NCBI RefSeq assembly: GCF_016892605.1
Contig: NZ_JAFEMV010000002.1
Span: forward strand, 372,001-436,000
Source of the DNA: Desemzia sp. RIT 804
GTDB taxonomy: Bacteria; Bacillota; Bacilli; Lactobacillales; Carnobacteriaceae
Direction of reading: 5' to 3'
DNA length: 64,000 bases
The position numbers and the translations under genes are program-made. Below, piece after piece: positions 18,680-27,140 of the stretch. Under the pieces are notes generated by a model. That model was not told the origin of the DNA and ran no database searches. It was given only the letters and a program-made list of their open reading frames with translations. Within the stretch, counting starts at the first letter, position 1; each line of letters begins with the position of its first letter.

Positions 18680-18837
18680 TATTTCTCAAGTTCAAATGTA
18701 TTATAGTCTTTCTAAAGTAAAAGTAAAGTGATTTTTTTCTAGAAATACCTATTTATTTTCATCAAGAAATATTCCTCACTGCATGCTCTTTTTTGGTATT
18801 TAATGGCCTTGATCACTATGTGATTTAACAGATTTCT

Positions 18838-20223
18838 CTATCCAATCAAGATGTTCGTTTTTGCGTATTTGTGGTTCTTTTGATTTTTACTTCTTCTGCC
18901 TAGGCTTAAGAATATCGTGATCGGTCCAATTCTCCCAATAAACATTAAAATCATGATAATGGCTTGACTAGCTGTAGACAACTTAGGCGTTAAATTGATT
19001 GTGAGACCAATCGTCGTTAAGGCAGATGCCGTTTCAAACATCAAATGAAAAGGCGCTTGATTTTGTTCGAAAATCAATAAAAAGCTTGTTCCTAGCATAA
19101 AACAAAGGAAAAAAGTAATGACAACTACTAAAGCACGACGAACTGTCTCTGAAGGTATAGTATGATAAGCATAATTGACATACTTTTGCCCTTTGATTTC
19201 GTTGTACATCAGCAATATGACCAATGCAACTGTAGTGGTTTTCAATCCACCTGCCGTTCCTCCTGGCGAACCACCTATAAAACTTATCAACAAGAAAAAA
19301 AAGATGGAAAAATTATTAAAGTCCATAAAATTTATGGTTGTAAATCCAGCTGTTCGGAATGTTGCCGCTTGAAATCCTGCTGCCAATAATTTTTCGCCTA
19401 CATCAAAAGTTCCAATACTATTCGGATTATTCCATTCAACGGCTAAAAAAACTATGGTACTAAGAACTAACAAAATAGCTGAAATATTCAAGGCTAATCT
19501 AGAGTGCACTTGTAATCGTTTATAGTTCTTTACCAAATTCGTTTTTACAGATCTCTTAACAATCGATTGAACATTTTTCGTAACATCGAACCAAACTGAA
19601 AAACCAATCCCTCCTAAAATGATTAAACCTATCATCACGCCGTTCACTAAAGGATCATGAACATAGTTTTGCAAACTATTGGTCCCCATAGTATCAAATC
19701 CAGCATTACTAAAGCCTGATACAGCAAGAAATAGAGCATGAAACATTCCTTCGCCCAAGCCAAATTTGGGTACAAAACGAAAGGCTAACAGAATAAAAGC
19801 TGTGCCTTCAATAATAGCAGTATACTTAATAATAGATGTTAAATAATTTCTAAAATCCCCTACTTTGTGTCTGTTAAGAGCTTCGTTGACGGCAATTGTA
19901 TCTCTAAAAGTCATTTTCCTCCCTACACCAACTATAAAAGCAGCTAAAATAGTCATCAAACCTAAGCCGCCGACTTGCATCAAAATAATACAAATGATTT
20001 TCCCAAACAAACTATACGTAGCCACAATAGGTGTGGTCAAAAGACCTGTCACACATACCATAGAAACTGATGTAAACAAGTGGTCAAAATAGTCTACATT
20101 TGAAGTGGGTAAATTGCTTACAGGCATGCTCAGCAATAGAGAACCGATAAAAATAATAACTAGAAAACTCAAAGCAATTTTAGTAGATGGTGATAAACTG
20201 CGGATTTTATTTGCAATCATCAT
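18838..20223 (-). CDS. Second Ktr potassium transporter membrane subunit (paralogue)
   Basis: This 461-residue KtrB/KtrD-type protein is closely related along its whole length to the neighbouring ktrB product. Pore signatures are VCVTGL, SNAGFD, RTAGF and ALTTIGLTI; the gate is GGSPGGTAGGLKTTT. AAAGGAGG precedes an ATG-ATG start. Tandem duplication is the simplest explanation. Both membrane subunits may share the single downstream KtrA, or this one may use a KtrC-like partner elsewhere. Confidence 0.92.
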   Translation of the reverse strand: MMIANKIRSLSPSTKIALSFLVIIFIGSLLLSMPVSNLPTSNVDYFDHLFTSVSMVCVTGLLTTPIVATYSLFGKIICIILMQVGGLGLMTILAAFIVGVGRKMTFRDTIAVNEALNRHKVGDFRNYLTSIIKYTAIIEGTAFILLAFRFVPKFGLGEGMFHALFLAVSGFSNAGFDTMGTNSLQNYVHDPLVNGVMIGLIILGGIGFSVWFDVTKNVQSIVKRSVKTNLVKNYKRLQVHSRLALNISAILLVLSTIVFLAVEWNNPNSIGTFDVGEKLLAAGFQAATFRTAGFTTINFMDFNNFSIFFFLLISFIGGSPGGTAGGLKTTTVALVILLMYNEIKGQKYVNYAYHTIPSETVRRALVVVITFFLCFMLGTSFLLIFEQNQAPFHLMFETASALTTIGLTINLTPKLSTASQAIIMILMFIGRIGPITIFLSLGRRSKNQKNHKYAKTNILIG

Positions 20224-20295
20224 ACTGGGATCCTCCTTTCAAAAAATTATCTACCTTTACAGATTTTTATGGTAGTTCATGCAGCATAACACTAT

Positions 20296-20334
20296 AAACC
20301 AAAAGTAGAAATAGTTTCTTCCCACTTTTGGTTT
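20296..20334. terminator. Candidate terminator hairpin
   Basis: AAACCAAAAGT pairs with ACTTTTGGTTT. T runs are short, so termination strength is uncertain. It lies downstream of the oxidoreductase gene ending at 20460, with an R1 copy in between. Confidence 0.5.
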
Positions 20335-20340
20335 ATTTTG

Positions 20341-20443
20341 GTTCCTCATTATATAACGTTGGTAGAAAGTCTAAGCTGCTTAAACACCAACTTCTAGAAA
20401 TTCCTTAAGTGCTTTCTTTACCAACGCTATAAAATAGATAGCC
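20341..20443 (+). repeat. Dispersed repeat R1 (best-preserved copy)
   Basis: The ends ATAACGTTGGTAGAAAG and CTTTACCAACGCTAT form an imperfect 15-17 bp inverted repeat. The centre reads TCTAAGCTGCTTAAACACC and then AACTTCTAGAAATTCC. It lies between the oxidoreductase stop and its candidate terminator. Confidence 0.8.
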
Positions 20444-20459
20444 TTTATTTTCTACTTAT

Positions 20460-21359
20460 TTATTCATTTTCAGCTACGATTTCAGCACAGATTTGGTGAC
20501 TCAAGAAAGAAGATTCTAAGCTTACTGGATTTTTCCCAGTCTTTATAGCTTCAATATATTGACGAATCAATGGAGCAAACCCTCTTTTTTCAAGAGTGTT
20601 TTCCCAATCTCCAAAAGCTCTTGTTTCTTGTTCTCCATAAGAATCACTTTCATAATCCGTCAAATTCGTAACGCGGTACGTTCCTTCAGGTGATTGCACT
20701 TCAGCCACTTCGAGATTGGCTCCAGCTTTATAGTTCATTGAAACAATACACATCGTTTGATCTGTTTCCACCTGCACGACACAATTTTCTAACTGTCCGT
20801 CCGTTTCAGTCACAGTATGGGACATTTCCACTACCTCATCATCTAGTAAGTACAACGCTGTATCAATGACATGGATAAACATATCAAAAACCCCAAATTG
20901 AACTGTACCCGAACCATTAGGTTTATTCTTTTGAATAAAGATCATATTTTTATGCGGTACTTTTTTCAATTCTTGGATCATCGGCGCAAATCGGCGATTA
21001 AAACCAGCCACCAACATCAGTTCTTTTTCTTCTGCTAAAGCTGACAATGATTCTACTTCATCCAGATTTTCACTAATCGGCTTGTCAACATAAACATGAA
21101 TCCCATTTTCCAAAAACTGTTCGATCAATGCCGCATGAGTATGTGTTGCAGTGTGTATAAATACTCCTTCAACTCCACTCTCTATCATTGATTCTATTGA
21201 CTCATGCAGATTGGTCACTCGGTATTGTTTACCAATTTTAGCCAATTTTTCTTGATTGCGTGTATAAAAATGCCACTCTACTTCCTCGCTCATAGACATC
21301 ATGACTGGTAAATACGCTTTTTGAGCTATACTTCCTAAACCTACTACCCCAATTTTCAC
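20460..21359 (-). CDS. Gfo/Idh/MocA-family oxidoreductase
   Basis: This 299-residue NAD(P)-dependent dehydrogenase of the MviM type begins with a Rossmann motif, GVVGLGSIAQKAYLPVM. The catalytic-lysine motif is VDKPIS near residue 95, a variant of EKP. A GFNRRFAPM segment and the C-terminal alpha/beta domain follow. It is probably monocistronic. The substrate, likely a sugar or cyclitol, cannot be named. It is not closely linked to the three Gfo/Idh/MocA genes at 49.7-53.9 kb. Confidence 0.85.
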   Translation of the reverse strand: MKIGVVGLGSIAQKAYLPVMMSMSEEVEWHFYTRNQEKLAKIGKQYRVTNLHESIESMIESGVEGVFIHTATHTHAALIEQFLENGIHVYVDKPISENLDEVESLSALAEEKELMLVAGFNRRFAPMIQELKKVPHKNMIFIQKNKPNGSGTVQFGVFDMFIHVIDTALYLLDDEVVEMSHTVTETDGQLENCVVQVETDQTMCIVSMNYKAGANLEVAEVQSPEGTYRVTNLTDYESDSYGEQETRAFGDWENTLEKRGFAPLIRQYIEAIKTGKNPVSLESSFLSHQICAEIVAENE

Positions 21360-21485
21360 TTTTTTTCCTCATTTCGCTATTTTAATGGTTTTTCTTGATA
21401 AACTAATAAGTAAAGCTACTTCAAGTTTTTTTTCGTTTACTGTACAATAATAGTACCATTTTACATCAAAGGAGCAAACTAATAA

Positions 21486-22247
21486 ATGAAACTAATTTCC
21501 TGGAATGTCAACGGATTGCGCGCTATTGTAAATAAGGGTTTCTTAGATATTTTTACCGAGCTGGACGCAGATTTTTTCTGCCTTCAAGAAACCAAACTTC
21601 AAGAAGGACAAATTGATTTAGATATCCCCGGTTATTATTCTTTTTGGGATTACGCTGAGAAAAAAGGCTACTCTGGAACAGCTATTTTTACTAAACATGA
21701 ACCTCTGACAGCTGCTTATGGAATCGGCGTTCCTGAGCATGACTCAGAAGGAAGAGTCGTAACTTTGGAATACATAGATTATTACGTTGTCACATGTTAT
21801 ACTCCAAATTCTCAATCTGAATTGAAGCGACTTGACTACCGAATGCGTTGGGAAAAAGATTTTTTAGCTTATTTAACTAAATTAGATGCCAAAAAGCCCG
21901 TTATTCTTTGCGGAGACTTAAATGTTGCTCATAAAGACATTGATTTAAAAAATCCGCAACGTAATCGTGGCAATGCTGGTTTTTCTGATGAAGAAAGAGC
22001 TCAATTCACAACTCTTTTAAACCATGGATTTATAGATACTTACCGCTATTTTTATCCAGAATCAGAAGGAAGCTATACTTGGTGGAACTATCGCTTCAAT
22101 GCTCGTAAAAATAATGCCGGCTGGCGAATCGATTATTTCTGTGTTTCAAAAAGACTAGCTCCATTCTTAGAAGATGCTAAAATACACAACACTATTATAG
22201 GTTCAGATCATTGCCCGGTAGAGTTGACTCTTAAAGACAGAATATAG
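21486..22247 (+). CDS. exoA: Exodeoxyribonuclease III / AP endonuclease
   Basis: This base-excision-repair enzyme cuts abasic sites and trims 3' ends. The 253-residue protein of the ExoA/Xth family has KLISWNVNGLRAIV at the N-terminus, LQETKLQEGQ with the metal-binding glutamate near residue 36, CGDLNVAHKDIDLKNP near residue 140, and SDHCPVELTL with the catalytic histidine near the end. An AAAGGAG ribosome binding site lies a few bases before the ATG. It converges with a GntR gene; repeat R3 fills the gap. Confidence 0.96.
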   Translation: MKLISWNVNGLRAIVNKGFLDIFTELDADFFCLQETKLQEGQIDLDIPGYYSFWDYAEKKGYSGTAIFTKHEPLTAAYGIGVPEHDSEGRVVTLEYIDYYVVTCYTPNSQSELKRLDYRMRWEKDFLAYLTKLDAKKPVILCGDLNVAHKDIDLKNPQRNRGNAGFSDEERAQFTTLLNHGFIDTYRYFYPESEGSYTWWNYRFNARKNNAGWRIDYFCVSKRLAPFLEDAKIHNTIIGSDHCPVELTLKDRI

Positions 22248-22258
22248 AGAACTGTTTC

Positions 22259-22446
22259 AAAGAAGAAGAAGTTGGAACAATAGACTTTATCTCTGTCACA
22301 TACTAAGTGGGTGCTTTTAAACGCGTTCCAAAAGCCTGACCACATGCCTATAAGCCGGCCTTCCCTTATGAGAAAAGCATCTCATAAGGGAAGGCCGGCT
22401 TATATTCAATGGTCAAAACGTCTTTTGTCCTGCTCTCTTCTTCTTT
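22259..22446 (+). repeat. MITE-like repeat R3, copy A
   Basis: Terminal inverted repeats of about 27 bp (left end AAAGAAGAAGAAGTTGGAAC, right end inverse AAAGAAGAAGAGAGCAGGAC) bracket a 188-bp element. Its core is a long perfect hairpin around ATAAGCCGGCCTTCCCTTAT. Copies B (31.7 kb) and C (36.3 kb) share GTCACATACT, AGTGGG and GGTCA segments. It fills the space between exoA and the GntR gene and may act as their terminator. Confidence 0.85.
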
Positions 22447-22451
22447 ATCAT

Positions 22452-23174
22452 TTAGCCTTTGTTTTTACTTTGCAAATCAACCACTGTATAACTGCGTTTG
22501 TCGTATCTATTTCGACTTCTAGAATATTCAAAAGGTGTTCCATCTTCTAAATGGACAACTTGTTCTACTTCTAATACTGGATCATCAGCAGCACAGCCTA
22601 AGTATTCTTGATCGTATTTGGACGATTTCGCTGCATGAATCTTACGATATGCTCCTCCAAATTGTAACCCTAATTCATTATGGATATACTGATAAATTGA
22701 TGAATTCAAGGCTTCTTCACTTAATCCTGGAATCAAATTGGCATTCATAAATGTATGCTCAATGATATATGGTTCGCCGTCTACGATCCGTAAGCGAATG
22801 ATTTTATAGACTGGATCGTGTTTATCTATCATCAATGTCTCTCTTATCTCATCTTCAGGAAATTCTACAGAAAAAGAAATGATCTCTCCCTTAACTTCAT
22901 GTCCTACTAACTGTTTGGTCAAGCCTTCATATTCCATTGCATTGGCATTTAAGCCATTTTTTAAAGCTGTTTTCTTTACATAAGTTCCTGAACCGCGTTT
23001 TCGAAAAATCAATCCTTCTAGCGCAAGAACATCCATTGCTTTTTTTACAGTCATTCTGCTTACGCCGAATTCTTTTGCCAAAGAAATTTGATCCGGTATT
23101 AAAGAATCTACTGGATAAAATTCTTCTTGGATACGTTGTCTGATTTTATTGGCTATCATTTCATATTTGATCAT
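22452..23174 (-). CDS. GntR-family regulator with UTRA ligand domain
   Basis: The N-terminal winged helix (residues 1-70) has PDQISLAKEFGVSRMTVKKAMDVLALEGLIFRKRGSGTYV. The C-terminal UTRA domain (about residues 90-235) binds a phosphorylated sugar in known relatives and here includes YIIEHTFMNANLIPGL and the end EVEQVVHLEDGTPFEYSRSRNRYD. It is downstream of a cellobiose-type PTS permease, so a role as regulator of beta-glucoside utilisation is likely. GGAGGGAAAGCA precedes the ATG. Confidence 0.9.
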   Translation of the reverse strand: MIKYEMIANKIRQRIQEEFYPVDSLIPDQISLAKEFGVSRMTVKKAMDVLALEGLIFRKRGSGTYVKKTALKNGLNANAMEYEGLTKQLVGHEVKGEIISFSVEFPEDEIRETLMIDKHDPVYKIIRLRIVDGEPYIIEHTFMNANLIPGLSEEALNSSIYQYIHNELGLQFGGAYRKIHAAKSSKYDQEYLGCAADDPVLEVEQVVHLEDGTPFEYSRSRNRYDKRSYTVVDLQSKNKG

Positions 23175-23234
23175 TGCTTTCCCTCCGCTGACTTATGCTC
23201 TACCACTCTACCCCTAGCATACTCCATTGCAAAG

Positions 23235-23274
23235 AAAAAGACTAGTTTTTTTAGACAAAAAACTAGTCTTTTTT
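23235..23274 (-). terminator. Terminator between the EIIC gene and gntR
   Basis: AAAAGACTAGTTTTTT pairs with AAAAAACTAGTCTTTTT in either direction. It would limit read-through from the EIIC gene into the regulator gene. Confidence 0.8.
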
Positions 23275-23281
23275 CAACATA

Positions 23282-24568
23282 TTATTCTGCTGTACTTAAA
23301 TCTACTGCTTTAAGGTTTGTTTTATCTACTACTTTCAAGAATGGATACCAGATAACACCGATGATAGCCATATTAATAAGTTGTAGAACCCCACCCATAG
23401 CAGAATTTGTAGCTAACATACCGTTAAAGAATACCGGAACGGTCCATGGTACAGATACCCCAGTTGGAATCGGGAAAATACCTAGATCCATTACGACATA
23501 GTTTAAAGTTGTTGTTACCAATGGAGCTAAGACCCAAGGAATGAAAATAGCTGCATTCAACACAAGCGGCATACCAAAGATAACAGGCTCGTTAACATTG
23601 AAGATACCAGGAGCTAATGCTAAACGTCCTACATCTTTCATTTGACGACTCTTCATTACAAAAGCCATTAAAATAACTACGATCAATGTACTACCAGATC
23701 CACCCATACCAACAGTGTACATTTCCATAAATGGTTTTGTTACAATGTTTGGTAATTCTCTTCCAGCTTCATACGCTTCTAAGTTGTCCAACATCAATGT
23801 ATTCCAAATTGGATCCATTACTGAGTTAACAATGATTTGTCCGTGTAATCCAAAGAACCAAAGTAATTGAACAAAGAAAACTGCGATCAATGTTGCTGGT
23901 AATCCGCTACCTAAACCAGTTAATGGTTCTTGGATCACGTTGTATACAAAGTCGTGCAAGTTTGTATTGAATGCGCCTGTTACAATGGCGTTTACAATTG
24001 TGAAAATACCTAAAGTAATAATAGCGGGAATCATAGCTGCAAATGATTTAGAAACAGCTGTCGGAACACCGTCCGGCATTTTGATAACGATTCCTTTTTT
24101 CGTGATTCTGCAGTAGATTTCTGCTGCAATAAATGAGGCAATCATTCCAACAAACATCCCTTTAGCGCCTAAACGGTCCAAAGTCAAAACACCATTTACT
24201 ACTTCACCAGATTCAAGTGTTGTCACAAAAGGAGTTAAAATCAAGTAAGATGCAAGAGATACAGCTCCTCCAAAAACAGGATCTACATCATGTGTTTTAG
24301 ATAAATAATACCCTATACCAAATGTAACAAAAATAGTCATAATAGACATTGTAGCATTTTGTCCATTACCAAATAATGTACCTAAGGTTCCTTTTAAATC
24401 ATCACTGAAGAACGGTAAATTGTTGATAACTACTACTAATGAACCAAACATTGTGATTGGGAAAGCTAACATAAAAGCATCTCGCAAAACTAGCAAGTAT
24501 TTATTTTGCCCTAACTTCCCTGCAATCGGTAACAATTTTTCACTTAATTTGTCAATAAAGCCATTCAT
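23282..24568 (-). CDS. PTS EIIC, cellobiose/lichenan family
   Basis: This membrane permease subunit imports and helps phosphorylate a beta-glucoside. At 428 residues and about ten segments it is a normal EIIC of the lactose/cellobiose family. It has MFGSLVVVINNLPFF near the N-terminus, QLLWFFGLHGQIIVNSVMDPIW near residue 210, and the NEPVIFGMPLVLNA active loop near residue 335. No EIIA or EIIB gene is adjacent, so it depends on subunits encoded elsewhere. A cre site lies 44 bases upstream, suggesting CcpA repression. Confidence 0.94.
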   Translation of the reverse strand: MNGFIDKLSEKLLPIAGKLGQNKYLLVLRDAFMLAFPITMFGSLVVVINNLPFFSDDLKGTLGTLFGNGQNATMSIMTIFVTFGIGYYLSKTHDVDPVFGGAVSLASYLILTPFVTTLESGEVVNGVLTLDRLGAKGMFVGMIASFIAAEIYCRITKKGIVIKMPDGVPTAVSKSFAAMIPAIITLGIFTIVNAIVTGAFNTNLHDFVYNVIQEPLTGLGSGLPATLIAVFFVQLLWFFGLHGQIIVNSVMDPIWNTLMLDNLEAYEAGRELPNIVTKPFMEMYTVGMGGSGSTLIVVILMAFVMKSRQMKDVGRLALAPGIFNVNEPVIFGMPLVLNAAIFIPWVLAPLVTTTLNYVVMDLGIFPIPTGVSVPWTVPVFFNGMLATNSAMGGVLQLINMAIIGVIWYPFLKVVDKTNLKAVDLSTAE

Positions 24569-24611
24569 AAGTAAAATACCTCTTTTCCTTTTTTAATTAT
24601 ATACCACTTAC

Positions 24612-24625
24612 AGCAAACGTTTACA
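24612..24625 (-). promoter_or_regulatory. cre site (CcpA) before EIIC gene
   Basis: TGTAAACGTTTGCT on the minus strand matches the cre consensus, 44 bases before the EIIC start. Confidence 0.8.
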
Positions 24626-24715
24626 TACAAAGTATATCATTTATTTTTTATATGTCTAGTCTTTTATAATATAAGTTTATATTTTTCCGAAAATTTCACA
24701 TCACGTTCACAAAAA

Positions 24716-24889
24716 TAAGAGCGTGAAAAAATCGTTTAGCTCACCGGACAATACCCAATTAGAAAAAGTTAGGTGTTTTTCCTAACACTTTCTAATTGAG
24801 TATTGGGAGTGTGAGGTGATTTTTGCAACGCGTCTAATAAGAGCGTGAATAAATCGTTTAGCTCACCGGACAATACCCAATTAGAAAAA
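24716..24889 (+). repeat. Hairpin repeat R2, locus 2 (one full and one partial unit in tandem)
   Basis: A full unit starts TAAGAGCG at 24716, and the next unit starts with the same motif at 24838, giving a 122-bp period. The first 52 bases of the two units differ at one position, and the second copy stops within the hairpin's left arm. The full unit's stem includes CAATAC..AATTAGAAA on one side and TTTCTAATTGAGTATTG on the other, around the loop GTTAGGTGTTTTTCCTAAC. Confidence 0.85.
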
Positions 24890-24922
24890 TAATCACTTAT
24901 GTAAAAAATTAGTTTATTTGAA

Positions 24923-25070
24923 TTTGCGTGTCTTTTTTAAGGAATTCCGCTTCATAAAGGCATGCAAAACTTATTTGCGTTCCTTTTCCCTTAAATTTCC
25001 TCCTAAAAGGTAAGGCAAACAATTTTTGCATTACCTTTTTCATGGTTTAAAGTACATTAGGGAACGCAAA
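24923..25070 (+). repeat. Dispersed repeat R4
   Basis: TTTGCGTGTC at 24923, TTTGCGTTCC at 24974 and GGAACGCAAA ending at 25070 repeat the layout found at 14994-15140, with the inner pair again spanning exactly 97 bp. The interior sequence has diverged. It lies in the 650-bp gap between the EIIC and glucosidase genes, which holds no gene. Confidence 0.7.
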
Positions 25071-25163
25071 AACTAAATTGCTTTAAACCACTTAAAAAGC
25101 TCTTGTTCACTGATTATATAGAACAGTTAGCGTCTTCTAATTCTGATTCACGTCATAGAATCA

Positions 25164-25202
25164 AAAAACTACGACCATTGAAAAATCAACAGTCGTAGTT
25201 TT
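25164..25202 (-). terminator. Terminator of the GH1 glucosidase gene
   Basis: AAAACTACGACTGTTGATTT pairs imperfectly across CAATGGTCGTAGTTTTTT on the minus strand, ending in T residues. Confidence 0.75.
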
Positions 25203-25218
25203 GAATTTACCCTATGAA

Positions 25219-26613
25219 TTATGCTTCAAACCCATTATTTTTAGCCATTTCGTTAAACCAACGTCCACTCTTTTTAATTGTTCGTTTGTGTTCATTATCT
25301 AAATCGACAGCAATAAACCCATAACGGTTTTTATAAGCATTTGTCCATGACCAGTTATCCATACATGTCCACATATGGTATCCGCGAACATTACTTCCTT
25401 CTTGAATAGCTTTGTGCACATATTTTAAGTGATCTTGGATAAATTCGATACGGTAATCATCTTCAACGATACCTTGTTCGTTTACGTAACGTTCTTCACC
25501 TTCTACACCCATTCCATTTTCAGAAATAAAGCATTTAATGTTGCCGTAGTTCTCACGTAAATTAGTTAAAATATCGTACACACCTTTTTCGTAGATTTCC
25601 CATCCACGGTAAGGGTTCATTTTACGACCAGGCATTTCATAATTGTCAAAGTAATCATCTGGCATTGGACCATCAGCTAATTTTGTTGCAGATTCTTTCG
25701 CTTTGATACGACGAGGTTGGTAATAGTTGACTCCTAAGATATCGACTGTATTTTTCTTGATCACGTCTAGATCGCCCTCTTCGATGACCGGCAAAATATC
25801 TATTTCGCTTAATAATTCTACCAAGTCACTAGGAAATTCACCTTTGACAGCTGAATCTAAGAACGAACGGTTGAAAAATGCATCTGCAGCTTTTGCTGCT
25901 TTGACATCTTCAGGATTGTTTTCATCACGTGGATAGCTGGGTGTTAGGTTTAAGATGATCCCGATTTCTCCACCTAAATTCATCTCATGATAACCTTCGA
26001 TTGCTTTAGCACTTGCTAGGACTTCATGATAAGCAACTTGTACAGCTTTTTTCATATCTACGATTGCTGGATAATGGAATTGATATAAATATCCTCCCTC
26101 AACTGGAACGATAGGCTCATTATGTGTAAACCATTTTTTAACGCGATCTCCAAATAACTCAAAACATGTTTTAGCAAAAGTTACATAAGCTTCTACTGTT
26201 TCGCGATTTTCCCAACCGCTTTTTTCTTGCAACTTCATCGGCATATCAAAGTGATACAAATTGATAAATGGTTCGATATCATTTGCGATCAATTCATCAA
26301 TGACTTCATTATAGAACTTAACAGCAGTTTCATTGACAGCTCCTACACCATTTGGAATCAAACGACTCCATTGAATGGATGTACGGAATGTGTTGTGCCC
26401 AGTTTCTTTCATCATTTGAATATCTTCTTTGAACTTTTCATAGAATACTGATGTTTTGTCTGGCCCTACTTGATTGAAGAATAACTCAGGACTTTCTTTG
26501 TACCAGTGATCCCAAATGTTGTCTCCTTTGTTATCGTCTTCAAAAACACCTTCAGTTTGTGGACCACTAGCTGCTGTTCCCCACCAGAAATTTTTTGGAA
26601 ATTCATATTTCAT
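25219..26613 (-). CDS. 6-phospho-beta-glucosidase, GH1
   Basis: This glycoside hydrolase family 1 enzyme (464 residues) would split phosphorylated beta-glucosides after PTS uptake. It starts FPKNFWWGTAASGPQTEG. The acid/base motif is WFTHNEPIVP (TxNEP type) near residue 175, and the nucleophile motif is CFISENGMGV near residue 368. The C-terminal YHMWTCMDNWSWTNAYKNRYGF is typical, and the phosphate-binding KKSGRWF segment supports a phospho-substrate. The EIIC gene and gntR lie downstream on the same strand, about 650 bases away. Confidence 0.93.
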   Translation of the reverse strand: MKYEFPKNFWWGTAASGPQTEGVFEDDNKGDNIWDHWYKESPELFFNQVGPDKTSVFYEKFKEDIQMMKETGHNTFRTSIQWSRLIPNGVGAVNETAVKFYNEVIDELIANDIEPFINLYHFDMPMKLQEKSGWENRETVEAYVTFAKTCFELFGDRVKKWFTHNEPIVPVEGGYLYQFHYPAIVDMKKAVQVAYHEVLASAKAIEGYHEMNLGGEIGIILNLTPSYPRDENNPEDVKAAKAADAFFNRSFLDSAVKGEFPSDLVELLSEIDILPVIEEGDLDVIKKNTVDILGVNYYQPRRIKAKESATKLADGPMPDDYFDNYEMPGRKMNPYRGWEIYEKGVYDILTNLRENYGNIKCFISENGMGVEGEERYVNEQGIVEDDYRIEFIQDHLKYVHKAIQEGSNVRGYHMWTCMDNWSWTNAYKNRYGFIAVDLDNEHKRTIKKSGRWFNEMAKNNGFEA

Positions 26614-26780
26614 CGTTTTTGCTCCTTTTTAAATGACTATACTTTTATTTTATAACTTTATACTTTTAAGCATAACAAAAAAAGTTGTATTTGTCTTCAA
26701 AATAATCAAACTTTTTTAAATCGTTTTCATTTTTTGTTTTTTTACTCTTTATTAATTCAGCAAAAGTTTCATTTTTTTTG

Positions 26781-26809
26781 TTGCGCCAAGTTTTATTATA
26801 CGATATACT
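26781..26809 (+). promoter_or_regulatory. Promoter of the riboswitch transcript
   Basis: TTGCGC and TATACT are spaced by 17 bases and lie about 20 bases before the riboswitch. Confidence 0.65.
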
Positions 26810-26829
26810 TAATTACGATGAAATCGAAT

Positions 26830-26976
26830 AGTTTCCAATAAGGGAGTAACTTGCAGCTTAAGCTGTGGCAACATCACCAGCAAGTAGATGTAACGGTCTA
26901 CTGGTGTTGTCTTAAATAGTGAGACTTATGCAGTTGTTGAACCATAAACAATCCGCATAAGTCTCTTTTTTTTTTT
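26830..26976 (+). promoter_or_regulatory. yybP-ykoY family Mn2+ riboswitch with terminator
   Basis: The sequence AAGGGAGTAACTTGCAGC, the short GC-flanked hairpin, GGCAACATCACCAGCAAGTA, the GGTCTACTGGTGTTGTC return strand and AAATAGTGAGAC match the yybP-ykoY manganese-sensing aptamer as I know it. An intrinsic terminator follows directly: GAGACTTATGC (26921-26931) pairs with GCATAAGTCTC (26955-26965) and is followed by 11 T. The aptamer's closing strand overlaps the terminator's left arm, the usual switching layout. The likely target is the P-type ATPase gene about 250 bases downstream. Confidence 0.85.
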
Positions 26977-27008
26977 CGATTTCATAGTCAATAAACATTA
27001 AGGAGGAA

Positions 27009-27140
27009 TTGGTTTACGAGATAGGACATTTTAATCCAGCTGATCAGCTGCCAAAATAAATTACAAGGCATTTTGACAGTCAAAGTACGAGTTCTGTTTC
27101 TTGTGAAAAAACAGCTAGAATAGTATGTTATGTGTAAGAA
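27009..27140 (+). pseudogene. Possible degraded transposase fragment (IS110-like) between riboswitch and ATPase
   Basis: One frame reads EIGHFNPADQLPK, a stop, then ITRHFDSQSTSSVSCEKTAR. The first part resembles the IG..-F-..-QL segment of the IS110-family transposase C-terminal domain. The match is short and was not tested by alignment, so this is tentative. It would explain the unusually long gap between the riboswitch terminator and the gene. Confidence 0.25.

Noticed and set aside
26881-26976. T-box or tRNA-like leader
   Set aside because: No T-box sequence or tRNA cloverleaf is present; the features match the yybP-ykoY class instead.
27009-27059. 16-codon leader peptide after the riboswitch
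   Set aside because: The TTG start is only 2 bases from AAGGAGG, too close for translation, and the sequence looks more like a transposase fragment.
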